Source: JAMBLL01 sp036985935 (GTDB lineage: Bacteria; Actinomycetota; Acidimicrobiia; Spongiisociales; UBA5794). Taken from it: a stretch of 11,337 nt of DNA. The notes under the pieces were generated by a model, which was given only the letters and a program-made list of their open reading frames with translations, made no database searches and had not been told where the DNA came from. Made by a program: the position numbers and the translations under genes. The stretch covers positions 1-11,337 of the forward strand of contig BTQP01000049.1 in the NCBI GenBank assembly GCA_036985935.1, in the 5' to 3' direction. Each line of letters begins with the position of its first letter. The first letter of the stretch is position 1. Of the stretch, positions 1-6,298 are shown piece after piece.

Positions 1-53
1 TCCGCAGCTTCGCGGGCAAGTGTCTCCACGGTGTCGAGAACTCTGTATTCCAT
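1..53 (-). CDS. 5' end of an unidentified minus-strand gene (partial)
   Basis: Reading the complement from an ATG at 53 gives an open frame of 17 codons, MEYRVLDTVETLAREAA, that runs off the left edge. The codons used (CTC, GAC, ACC, GTG, GCC, CGC) match the other genes here. A TAGGCT hexamer lies 6 bases before the ATG, the same spacing seen before several other genes in this window, which supports a real start. The gene would be divergent from the MscS-like gene at 135. Seventeen residues are too few to assign a family. The opening, a short strand followed by an alanine-rich helix, resembles the start of 6-phosphogluconolactonases, but that is only a guess. Confidence 0.45.
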   Translation of the reverse strand, partial: MEYRVLDTVETLAREAA

Positions 54-59
54 GGGTTC

Positions 60-65
60 AGCCTA
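60..65 (-). promoter_or_regulatory. Leaderless-type -10 element for the gene at the left edge
   Basis: On the minus strand the hexamer TAGGCT fits the actinobacterial -10 pattern TANNNT. It ends 6 bases before the ATG at 53, which would put the transcription start at or next to the start codon. There is no clear Shine-Dalgarno sequence and no clear -35 box. Confidence 0.35.
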
Positions 66-74
66 TTGGGATCG

Positions 75-104
75 TTGCAGCGAGGTGCATGTGAGTTGTA
101 ATGT
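75..104 (+). promoter_or_regulatory. Possible promoter of the MscS-like gene
   Basis: TTGCAG at 75-80 and TAATGT at 99-104 are separated by 18 bases and resemble -35 and -10 boxes; the -10 fits TANNNT. Transcription would start near 111, leaving a leader of about 24 bases that includes the purine-rich ribosome site GGAAGGAAG at 121-129. The -35 match is only partial. Confidence 0.35.
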
Positions 105-134
105 GTGTGGCGGTCCAAACGGAAGGAAGACCGA

Positions 135-815
135 ATGTCATTTTGGGATCAACTGGTCGCGGAGTTCGAGAGCCTCGGGACAACCCTTGCTGAGTGGTTG
201 CCGCGCCTCCTAGTGGCGTTGCTGGTTCTCGTCGTGGGTATCTGGATAATCAAGTGGGTGAGGAAGCTCACCGTCAAACTGTTGCAGGTTGGGTTCATCG
301 ACGGAGTATTTGACAGAGCCGGTATCAACAAGGCCTTAGAACCGTCTGATCAGGACGCTGCTGGCATTACCGGAACGGTCGTGTACGCATACCTCTACGT
401 TGTGCTGTGGCTAACTATCTTCCGGATACTCGAGATCGGGTCCATAGTCGATCTGCTCGAGCGGTTCCTTGCGTGGATTCCGATCGTCCTGCTGGCCGCC
501 GTCGTCATCGTCGTGGCTGCTGCGGTCGCCTCGTGGACGGCCGACCTCGTAGCGCCGTTTGCCGAGTCGAAAGGTGTTGGATGGCTCGGAATTCTCGTCC
601 GTGTCTCCGTCATCGTCTTTGGCGTGCTGTTCGCTCTCGATCTTCTGAACATCACGTTTGCGGCAGACCTCACGAAGATCGCCACCTTCGCTATCGGTGC
701 AGCCTTCGCCATTGCGTTTGGCGTCGGAGGCATAGACGCCGGAAAGTTGTGGTGGAAGAAGTACGGCAGCCCCAAAGATGGCGGAGGTCAGCCCCCGTCG
801 TCCTACGGTGGCTAA
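135..815 (+). CDS. Small MscS-like integral membrane protein (conserved TM-helix type)
   Basis: The 226-residue product is very hydrophobic, with about five membrane segments near residues 22-40, 80-98, 113-133, 150-172 and 181-199. It ends in a short hydrophilic tail rich in Gly, Pro and Ser. The stretch AFGVGGIDAG (194-203) matches the glycine-rich end of the conserved TM helix repeat in small MscS-like proteins of the CmpX kind, where AFGLGG followed by an acidic residue is typical. Such proteins are thought to be mechanosensitive or osmotic-stress channels, but no beta domain of a full MscS is present, so channel activity is unproven. I chose the ATG at 135 because GGAAGGAAG lies 5 bases upstream; an in-frame ATG at 105 would add ten charged residues and has no such site. 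A large stem-loop follows the stop. Confidence 0.8.
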   Translation: MSFWDQLVAEFESLGTTLAEWLPRLLVALLVLVVGIWIIKWVRKLTVKLLQVGFIDGVFDRAGINKALEPSDQDAAGITGTVVYAYLYVVLWLTIFRILEIGSIVDLLERFLAWIPIVLLAAVVIVVAAAVASWTADLVAPFAESKGVGWLGILVRVSVIVFGVLFALDLLNITFAADLTKIATFAIGAAFAIAFGVGGIDAGKLWWKKYGSPKDGGGQPPSSYGG

Positions 816-844
816 CGCAGTTCTGATACCACAACATGCATAGT

Positions 845-886
845 CGGTTCAGCGTCGGGACTCACCAGGGTTCCGACGCTGAACCG
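845..886 (+). terminator. Strong stem-loop, probable terminator without a U-tract
   Basis: Positions 845-860 pair with 871-886 in a 16-bp stem: 15 Watson-Crick pairs and one G-U wobble (859 with 872), with a 10-base loop. The core arm is GGTTCAGCGTCGG. It lies 29 bases after the stop of the MscS-like gene and ends 18 bases before the ATG at 905. No run of T follows on either strand, so it is not a textbook intrinsic terminator. U-tract-poor hairpins are common after actinobacterial genes. It could instead protect an mRNA end, or fold in the leader of the next gene. Confidence 0.55.
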
Positions 887-904
887 CGTTGAGAACCCGA
901 AAAC

Positions 905-1561
905 ATGGCAACATCGGAACCGATCGAGACACCGCACGGCCAGGTAACGGCTGTGCTCGAGAGTCCGAGCAGTGTGACCGGCACGCCGATCCTGCTCGCC
1001 CACGGTGCCGGGCTGGGTCAGCATCATCCGTGGATGCTCATGATGCGGACGCGGCTCGTGGCGGCGGGCCACCTCGTGATGACGTTCGACTATGCCTACA
1101 TGGAGGCCGGCAGGAAGGCTCCAGATCGATTGCCCAAGCTGCTCGATGTCCACGAAGCAGTGGCGCGCAGCCTTTCAGACAGGGCTGGTGAGATTCTGCT
1201 TGGGGGCAAGTCGATGGGTGGCAGGGTTGGATCGCATCTCGTCGCTGATGGCCGCTGCGATGCTGTGGGCCTTGTGTACCTGGGGTATCCGCTGGTGGCG
1301 ATGGGCAAGACCGAGCCAAGGGACACCGAGCATCTCATGCGCATCGGGGTGCCCCAGCTCTTCGTATCAGGTACGCGGGATCGGATGGGACCGCGACTGG
1401 CGATCGAGTCCGTGGCTTCTGCCGTCCCTAACGGTTCGGTCGTGTTCATCAAGGACGGCGACCATTCCTTGACACCGCTCAAACGGAGCGGGCGTAGCAT
1501 CGAGGACAGCCTCGATAGCGCCGTGCTATCGATCCAGGATTGGGCCGCTCGCGAGTTATGA
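905..1561 (+). CDS. KANL3/Tex30-family alpha/beta hydrolase
   Basis: The 218-residue protein has the compact alpha/beta hydrolase layout of the KANL3/Tex30 (dienelactone-hydrolase-like) family. LAHGAG (31-36) is the oxyanion-hole strand-turn. GKSMGGR (101-107) is the nucleophile elbow with Ser103. GTRDR (156-160) offers the acid, Asp159, and DGDHSL (184-189) the histidine, His187. The catalytic triad therefore looks intact. No signal peptide or membrane segment is visible, so it should be cytosolic; bacterial members have no firmly known substrate. An in-frame stop at 890-892 makes the ATG at 905 the first possible start, although neither a ribosome site nor a leaderless -10 is visible before it. 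Its stop overlaps that of the converging Nudix gene by 6 bases. Confidence 0.8.
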   Translation: MATSEPIETPHGQVTAVLESPSSVTGTPILLAHGAGLGQHHPWMLMMRTRLVAAGHLVMTFDYAYMEAGRKAPDRLPKLLDVHEAVARSLSDRAGEILLGGKSMGGRVGSHLVADGRCDAVGLVYLGYPLVAMGKTEPRDTEHLMRIGVPQLFVSGTRDRMGPRLAIESVASAVPNGSVVFIKDGDHSLTPLKRSGRSIEDSLDSAVLSIQDWAAREL

Positions 1562-2470
1562 ATCGGTACCCGGTTGTGCGATGTATCGACCGGACGTCAC
1601 TCGACCGTTGACCGTTCTCAGTTCCCAGATCGATCCCTTTCCCCACTCCCGTGGTCCGTCCATCGGAACGCCTTCAGCGAACAGGTGTCCAACGAGGTCT
1701 GCAATGACGTCGCCATGGGAACACAGGACCGCGGCTTCGGACTGGAGATCTGCGATCAGGCTCACCACCCGGTGTGGGTGTGTTCCTTCCACGAGCGCAG
1801 CTTCGGTCTCGACGGGAACCCCCAACCGTTTCGCCAGAGGGCTCATCGTGGCAATACACCGCGTGTAGTTCGATGAGCCGATCCGCGATATCGGATGTGC
1901 CGTGAGCATGTCCCGGATCGCCTTTGTCTGTCTCTTGCCCTTGCGATCGAGGGAACGTTTCCAGTCGTCCACGTCGACCTCTGAACGTTTGCCGGCGGAT
2001 GCGTGGCGCACGAGATAGATCGTTCCCGCCGATCTGTCGTTGTACATGTCATGGGCCCTGTCGAGGACTCTGCGATCGTTCCTGAACGTCAACCGGTCGA
2101 GGCCCTTTCGATGGGAGACCCACATGACTTCGTCCACTTCACTGTTCGGTGTGAACGATCCTCGTTTGACGGTCGTGAGCCACCAGCGGACAACTTTTGC
2201 GTTTCCCGCCTGGGTCATGTATCCGATGGAACCGATGAATCTGGCTTTCTTCCCAACGATGCCGGTTTCTTCTCGGACTTCTCTCAGTGCAGCCTCAAGG
2301 AAGCTCTCACCTTTATCGAGTTTGCCCTTCGGAAGTGTCCAATCGTCGTAGTGGGGCCGATGCACGATGAGATATCTTGCCTTGCCCTTTTTGTTCCGCC
2401 GAGCGACAACACAACCGGCGGCCCAGATCGACTCTGACGGCGGGATCTCCTGATCAGTCACGAGAGTCAA
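1556..2470 (-). CDS. mutT1: MutT1-like Nudix hydrolase fused to a histidine phosphatase domain
   Basis: This 304-residue protein has two domains. The N-terminal Nudix domain (about 14-140) carries a perfect Nudix box at 49-71: Gly49, Glu55, then REVREETGI from Arg63. The C-terminal SixA/phosphoglycerate-mutase-type histidine phosphatase (about 149-295) shows LVRH with phospho-acceptor His156, Arg204 in NYTRC and His252 in CSHGD. This is the architecture and approximate length of mycobacterial MutT1, which hydrolyses 8-oxo-(d)GTP and diadenosine polyphosphates, so a nucleotide-sanitising role is likely. The gene follows rpiB by 11 bases and is probably cotranscribed with it. The start is TTG at 2470, with GAGG nine bases upstream; an in-frame GTG at 2461, with AGGA ten bases upstream, is an alternative. 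The stop TAA overlaps the end of the converging hydrolase gene. Confidence 0.87.
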   Translation of the reverse strand: MTLVTDQEIPPSESIWAAGCVVARRNKKGKARYLIVHRPHYDDWTLPKGKLDKGESFLEAALREVREETGIVGKKARFIGSIGYMTQAGNAKVVRWWLTTVKRGSFTPNSEVDEVMWVSHRKGLDRLTFRNDRRVLDRAHDMYNDRSAGTIYLVRHASAGKRSEVDVDDWKRSLDRKGKRQTKAIRDMLTAHPISRIGSSNYTRCIATMSPLAKRLGVPVETEAALVEGTHPHRVVSLIADLQSEAAVLCSHGDVIADLVGHLFAEGVPMDGPREWGKGSIWELRTVNGRVTSGRYIAQPGTDS

Positions 2471-2481
2471 GTCCTGGTACC

Positions 2482-2931
2482 TCAGCCCCGATTTCGGTCG
2501 AGCTCGATGACCTTACGAAGGCGCCGGACGTGGCGCTCCTCCCCGCTGAACTGTGCGCCGAGGTACGAATCGACGATCTCAGTAGCAGTCGTACTGCCGA
2601 TGACCCGCGCCCCCAGAGCGAGCACGTTCATGTCATCGTGTTCGACTGCCTGGTGCGCTGTGTAGTGGTCGTGAACGACGGCACTGCGAATACCCGTGAT
2701 CTTGTTCGCCGCGATCGACGCCCCCGCACCGGAGCCGCACACGATGATGCCTCGCTCTGCCTCACCGGCTACGACGGCGCGGCCGACAGCGGCGGCAAAG
2801 TCCGGATAGTCGACCGGGTCCGTGCTGTCTGTTCCAACATCGACTACGACGTGGCCCTTCGCGGTGAGGTGTTCTGCGAGTTCCCTTTTGAGCGGATACC
2901 CCGCATGATCGGCTCCAATGACAACGCGCAT
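2482..2931 (-). CDS. rpiB: Ribose-5-phosphate isomerase B
   Basis: RpiB interconverts ribose 5-phosphate and ribulose 5-phosphate in the pentose phosphate pathway. The 149-residue length is normal for the RpiB/LacAB family. GADHAG holds Asp8 and His9; CGSGAGASIAANK (65-77) forms the phosphate/anion-binding loop with Cys65 in the place of the E. coli catalytic Cys66; HDDMN contributes His98; and Arg133 and Arg137 near the C-terminus fit the phosphate-binding arginines. It is the cysteine-type enzyme, unlike Mycobacterium tuberculosis RpiB, which uses a glutamate. The ATG at 2931 is preceded by AGGAAAG at good spacing. It is the first gene of a two-gene minus-strand operon with the MutT1-like gene and is divergent from a lipoprotein gene. 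Confidence 0.93.
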   Translation of the reverse strand: MRVVIGADHAGYPLKRELAEHLTAKGHVVVDVGTDSTDPVDYPDFAAAVGRAVVAGEAERGIIVCGSGAGASIAANKITGIRSAVVHDHYTAHQAVEHDDMNVLALGARVIGSTTATEIVDSYLGAQFSGEERHVRRLRKVIELDRNRG

Positions 2932-2957
2932 ACTTCTTTCCTGTGGTCAGCACGCGC

Positions 2958-2963
2958 AGGTTA
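2958..2963 (-). promoter_or_regulatory. Possible -10 element of the rpiB operon
   Basis: The minus strand reads TAACCT, a TANNNT hexamer identical to those placed before murA and the gene at 8422. Transcription would start near 2951, giving a short leader of about 20 bases that contains the AGGAAAG ribosome site before the ATG at 2931. I see no convincing -35 box. Confidence 0.35.
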
Positions 2964-3009
2964 ACGGCAGTATCGAGTGTCGGGGCAGGGAACATCCGCC
3001 CGAGCAACC

Positions 3010-3015
3010 TACTCT
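3010..3015 (+). promoter_or_regulatory. Leaderless-type -10 element of the lipoprotein gene
   Basis: TACTCT fits TANNNT and ends 6 bases before the ATG at 3022, so transcription would begin at the start codon itself. No Shine-Dalgarno sequence lies upstream of that ATG, which agrees with a leaderless message. Confidence 0.4.
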
Positions 3016-3021
3016 GCCGTC

Positions 3022-3519
3022 ATGAGGATTCTGGCCGTCGCCTTGCTCTTTGTCACTGCGTGCTCCCAGGGCGTGGCCGCACCGATCGTGACCGAAACCG
3101 AAACTGTCTGTTCGGATGTGTTCTGTATCGATGTGCCTGTCGGCTGGCAGGCCGAGGTAGGCGACACGTACGTGTCGCTTTCGCACATCTCGGATCCTGA
3201 AAACACCTTCCTCACTGCAGGTCTTGTCGACATGGAGGCGATCGTGACTGCGTCTGGCGGATCGTGGCCGGTACCGACCCAGGAAGTGGTGATGGCCTTT
3301 TGGTCCCTGATCGAGGACGCCGGTGTCGGATCATTTACGCGTTCACAACGCATGGTCGGGGGAGCGGTCCGCTCGTGGGGCGAACACGAGACCGGAACAA
3401 TGTGGCACCTGCTCTACCCATTGGAAGGGTCCTCAGCGATCGCGATCGAGATGCGAGCCCCGAATGGTTCGTGGGAAGCGCATGCCGACGTCGTTTTCAG
3501 AGGCGTTTCGGTCCGGTGA
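3022..3519 (+). CDS. Small predicted lipoprotein of unknown function
   Basis: The 165-residue product begins with a very short lipoprotein signal: Met-Arg, a hydrophobic stretch, then the lipobox VTAC with Cys14 as the lipidation site. It should be exported and anchored to the outer face of the membrane. The mature part starts with a Ser/Thr/Val-rich linker and has two further cysteines, Cys30 and Cys35, that could form a disulfide. A segment reading CIDVPVGW resembles the first strand of PsbP/Mog1-like folds found in many actinobacterial lipoproteins, but I cannot assign a family. I chose the ATG at 3022 because it puts the signal sequence at the N-terminus; an in-frame ATG at 2977 would put fifteen non-hydrophobic residues before it. 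It lies upstream of murA in the same direction, 70 bases apart. Confidence 0.72.
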   Translation: MRILAVALLFVTACSQGVAAPIVTETETVCSDVFCIDVPVGWQAEVGDTYVSLSHISDPENTFLTAGLVDMEAIVTASGGSWPVPTQEVVMAFWSLIEDAGVGSFTRSQRMVGGAVRSWGEHETGTMWHLLYPLEGSSAIAIEMRAPNGSWEAHADVVFRGVSVR

Positions 3520-3576
3520 CGGTCTCATGCTACCCAACGACCATCAAATGGGTCCTTGGGTAGCGATGATCCGTCG

Positions 3577-3582
3577 TAACCT
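3577..3582 (+). promoter_or_regulatory. Leaderless-type -10 element of murA
   Basis: TAACCT ends 7 bases before the ATG at 3590, placing transcription start at or one base from the start codon. The identical hexamer at the identical distance precedes the gene at 8422. There is no Shine-Dalgarno sequence before this ATG. TTGGGT at 3556-3561 is a weak -35 candidate with a 15-base spacer. The site helps to decide the murA start. Confidence 0.45.
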
Positions 3583-3589
3583 CCGTGCC

Positions 3590-4843
3590 ATGTCCGATTC
3601 GATTCTCATCACCGGCGGTACCCCGCTCCACGGGTCCATCGGCGTACTCGGTGCCAAGAACGCAGTTCTCAAACACATGGTTGCGTCGTTGCTTGCACCC
3701 GGTGCCCACACGATCGAGAACGTTCCAGGGATTCTCGATGTCGAGATCATGGGTCGCGTGCTCAGGCATGTTGGGGCAACATGTGTCGCCGAAGGAACCA
3801 ACCTCCACATCGACGTGCCCGAATCACCCAACCCGGAGGCCCCGCTGGAACTGGTCAGACAGATGAGGGCGTCGATCCTGGTCCTTGGTGCACTTCTTGC
3901 GCGCACGGGCGAAGCCAGGGTGGCGCTACCGGGTGGCGACGACTTTGGTTCACGCCCGATCGATTTCCATGTGAAAGGCCTTGAGCAGATGGGTGTGGAG
4001 TTCGACCTCACACACGGCGTCCTTCACGCCTCTGCGCCGAACGGGCTGACCGGTACCGACATCTTCTTCGAGTTTCCGTCAGTGGGCGCCACAGAGAACA
4101 TTCTGCTCGCCGCAGTGCTCGCGAAAGGCACGACGACGATCGGGAACGCTGCCCGGGAGCCAGAACTGACCGATCTCGCCGAGTACCTGATGAAGATGGG
4201 TGCCAAGATCGACGGCGCAGGCACATCGAACATCGAGGTTCACGGTGTTGACCGCCTGGAGCCTGCGGTCCACAGGACCGTGCCGGATCGGCTTGAAGCA
4301 GGAACCTATCTCGTCGCGGGTGCGATGAGCAGGGGAGAGGTGACTGTTACGGACTGTCGGCCTGAGCACCTGCGAATGGAACTGAAGAAACTCGAGGAGT
4401 CGGGCTGCATCGTGTCGACGACCGAGAATTCGGCGACCGTCAGAGGACCGGATACGCCGATGGCGACCGACATCGCCACGCTGCCGTACCCTGGTTTCCA
4501 CACCGACATGCACCCACAGATGGTGGCCTATCTGTCTGTTGCCGAGGGCACGTCACTCGTCACTGAGAATATCTATGCGGGCCGTTTCCGGTACCTGGGC
4601 GAATTGAATCGAATGGGTGCGGACATACACGCTGATGGTCAGCATGTGGTGATCCGCGGGGTGGATGGCCTTTCCGGGTGCGAAATCGATGGATGTGACA
4701 TCAGGGCGGCTGCGGCGTTGTCGATCGCGGCGTTGCGGGCGGATGGCGACACCGTGATCCGCGATGCACAGCACGTGGATCGTGGATACGACGACTTCGT
4801 CGCAAAACTTTCCAGTCTTGGTGCGAACATCGCGCGGGTGTGA
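3590..4843 (+). CDS. murA: UDP-N-acetylglucosamine 1-carboxyvinyltransferase (Asp-type MurA)
   Basis: MurA transfers enolpyruvate from PEP to UDP-GlcNAc, the first committed step of peptidoglycan synthesis in the cytosol. The 417 residues match the family length. GAKN holds Lys23 and Asn24, RQMRAS holds Arg93, the mobile loop LPGGDDFGSRP spans 113-123, TDM holds the conserved Asp306, and DRGY (397-400) lies near the end. The loop residue that is the fosfomycin-reactive Cys115 in E. coli is Asp117 here, the number found in M. tuberculosis MurA, so fosfomycin resistance is expected. The loop between Gly302 and Asp306 reads FHT rather than the usual FPT. The frame is open far upstream, but the ATG at 3590 gives the standard MurA N-terminus and sits just after a -10 element; ATG 3566 is an alternative. 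The stop overlaps the next gene by 4 bases. Confidence 0.95.
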   Translation: MSDSILITGGTPLHGSIGVLGAKNAVLKHMVASLLAPGAHTIENVPGILDVEIMGRVLRHVGATCVAEGTNLHIDVPESPNPEAPLELVRQMRASILVLGALLARTGEARVALPGGDDFGSRPIDFHVKGLEQMGVEFDLTHGVLHASAPNGLTGTDIFFEFPSVGATENILLAAVLAKGTTTIGNAAREPELTDLAEYLMKMGAKIDGAGTSNIEVHGVDRLEPAVHRTVPDRLEAGTYLVAGAMSRGEVTVTDCRPEHLRMELKKLEESGCIVSTTENSATVRGPDTPMATDIATLPYPGFHTDMHPQMVAYLSVAEGTSLVTENIYAGRFRYLGELNRMGADIHADGQHVVIRGVDGLSGCEIDGCDIRAAAALSIAALRADGDTVIRDAQHVDRGYDDFVAKLSSLGANIARV

Positions 4844-6189
4844 AGGTGTCGAATCCCGTCCGAGTTGCTGTGGTACTGGCTTCTCTGATCGTCGCCGTGA
4901 CGGCCGTTGTCCCTGGCGCCGCAGCGTTCGACTCTGGAGAAAAGCAGATCCAGTTGATCGAGTTGGTTGGCGCAGATGACACGCGTTTCGTTATCGATGG
5001 GAGGACGTACGTAGGCCCGATCAGCTTCAAGCTGTACAACGATGGCATAGCGCTCAGCGAGCTCGCATCCATCGAGCAGTATCTCGAAGGGATCTCTGAG
5101 ATGCCGTTCAGTTGGCCGACTCAGGCTTTGCAGGCACAGGCTGTCGCGGCCAGGACGTACCTTGCGCGCAGGTTGTTGCCCGAACGCAAAGGCGATGCGG
5201 CCGAACACGACTACGACATCTGCGCAACGAACCGGTGCCAGGTGTACCGCGGCGTGTCGCTCGTTGAAGGTGAGTACGGTGAGAGATGGAAGGCTGCGGT
5301 GCGCAACACTGCAGATGAGCTCATTCTCTACGAAGGCAGACCCATCGAGGCTGTGTTCACATCGATGGTGGGAAGCAGGTCTCGAGCGAATCAGGATGTC
5401 TGGTCGAGCGCTCCTGTCCCGTACCTCCAGGCCGTCGATTCCCCTGAGGTTGGCATTGCCCCGTATGCGGAGTGGACCGTCGAGGTGAGCGCTGCACAGT
5501 TCGTGGCGATCCTCGAGGCTCAGGGATTGGACGTCGGCGGTTCGCTCGAGTCGGTTTCGATCGAAGATCCGCCAGAAGGCGATGGTCGAACGACGATCTC
5601 CGTAACGACCGAGCGCGGAACGGACGAGATACTCGCACCAAATCTCAAGGGTGCTTTCAACCGATATGGTGACGAACTGTTTCCCGGTCTGTTGCCCATC
5701 CGACTCGACGACGGCAAGAAGCTGCCAGAGCCACTGCTGTCGTACACGTTCGACCTCGAGCACGTCGTGTCGGAACCAAGTTCCGTCGAGTTGCTGCTCC
5801 CTGCATCTGACCGCATCGGCGCGGATGTGATTGTGATTACCGGAGAGGGCTGGGGCCACGGTGTCGGCATGAGTCAATGGGGTGCCCGCATTTTCGCTGA
5901 CGAAGGTGCATCGTACGACGAGATCCTGTCGCACTACTACTCGGGTCTTGAACCGGAACGGGTGCCCGACATGGTCCCCGATGAGGTGGTTGTTGGTCTC
6001 GCGACCGATCGCGCACATGTCGACGTCACCATCGAAGGTCGGGCAGAGATCCTGGTCAACGGGGTACCGTCCCGGTCCTTCATCTCGGGAGGTTGGATGA
6101 TCCGCGATTCGGCGATCGGTCTCGATCTGGTCCCGATCGACAATCCTGGAGCGGCTTCTCCGATCTCACAGAGAGTCTGGCCGAGATAG
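4840..6189 (+). CDS. Secreted SpoIID/LytB-domain protein, likely peptidoglycan lytic enzyme
   Basis: The 449-residue protein has an N-terminal signal sequence (hydrophobic 8-28, likely cleavage after AAA near 29) and a SpoIID/LytB domain covering most of the rest. Visible landmarks are QYLEGISEMP with Glu87, at the position of the essential catalytic glutamate of Bacillus SpoIID, QAVAARTYLA (100-109), CATNRCQVYRG with Cys128 and Cys133, SMVGSRS, GWGHGVGMSQWGA and LSHYYSG. His123 and the two cysteines fit a structural zinc site like that described for Clostridioides difficile SpoIID. SpoIID is a lytic transglycosylase acting on denuded glycan strands. The last 60 residues or so continue past the domain. 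The start is GTG in the murA stop (GTGA), so translation is probably coupled to murA. I see no sporulation gene nearby, so the role is probably wall remodelling. Confidence 0.87.
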   Translation: MKVSNPVRVAVVLASLIVAVTAVVPGAAAFDSGEKQIQLIELVGADDTRFVIDGRTYVGPISFKLYNDGIALSELASIEQYLEGISEMPFSWPTQALQAQAVAARTYLARRLLPERKGDAAEHDYDICATNRCQVYRGVSLVEGEYGERWKAAVRNTADELILYEGRPIEAVFTSMVGSRSRANQDVWSSAPVPYLQAVDSPEVGIAPYAEWTVEVSAAQFVAILEAQGLDVGGSLESVSIEDPPEGDGRTTISVTTERGTDEILAPNLKGAFNRYGDELFPGLLPIRLDDGKKLPEPLLSYTFDLEHVVSEPSSVELLLPASDRIGADVIVITGEGWGHGVGMSQWGARIFADEGASYDEILSHYYSGLEPERVPDMVPDEVVVGLATDRAHVDVTIEGRAEILVNGVPSRSFISGGWMIRDSAIGLDLVPIDNPGAASPISQRVWPR

Positions 6190-6204
6190 GCAGTCTGCTC
6201 GGCC
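6179..6204 (+). terminator. Weak inverted repeat around the spoIID-like stop codon
   Basis: GGCCGAG (6179-6185) pairs perfectly with CTCGGCC (6198-6204), with a 12-base loop that contains the TAG stop at 6187-6189. No T-run follows. At seven pairs it is a modest hairpin; it could end the murA-spoIID transcript or be chance in GC-rich sequence. Confidence 0.25.
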
Positions 6205-6208
6205 GCCG

Positions 6209-6231
6209 CGTGGATTCGGGACGTGGATTCG
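6209..6231 (+). repeat. Tandem 10-base direct repeat upstream of nfu
   Basis: CGTGGATTCG occurs at 6209-6218 and again at 6222-6231, with starts 13 bases apart. It is the only such repeat I noticed between genes. It sits just upstream of the putative nfu promoter, where a regulator could bind, but no known operator matches. Confidence 0.4.
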
Positions 6232-6239
6232 AGGAACAG

Positions 6240-6266
6240 TTCACACTACGGTGGTGTTGTTAAAGT
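6240..6266 (+). promoter_or_regulatory. Possible promoter of nfu
   Basis: TTCACA at 6240-6245 resembles a -35 box (5 of 6 with TTGACA) and TAAAGT at 6261-6266 fits the -10 pattern TANNNT. The 15-base spacer is shorter than usual. Transcription would start near 6273, about 26 bases before the nfu ATG. Confidence 0.35.
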
Positions 6267-6298
6267 GTCGGGCGACCGGGAGTACGCTCAGAGGTCCT

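Noticed and set aside
105..134. Upstream ATG at 105 for the MscS-like gene
   Set aside because: It would add ten charged residues (start MWRSKRKEDR) encoded by the ribosome site region; GGAAGGAAG is placed correctly for the ATG at 135.
2377..2964. 195-codon plus-strand frame opposite rpiB and the start of the Nudix gene
   Set aside because: It lies antisense to rpiB, which has all its catalytic residues; the product shows no motif.
3323..3589. Upstream extension of murA to an earlier start
   Set aside because: It would overlap the lipoprotein gene by about 200 bases and add some 89 residues not found in MurA proteins. The start at 3590 matches the family N-terminus and a -10 element.
4639..6018. 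Long open frame (459 codons) on the minus strand opposite murA's end and the SpoIID-domain gene
   Set aside because: It is the antisense shadow of a well-supported gene with family motifs throughout; its product is rich in Arg, His and Cys with no recognisable domain and no ribosome site.
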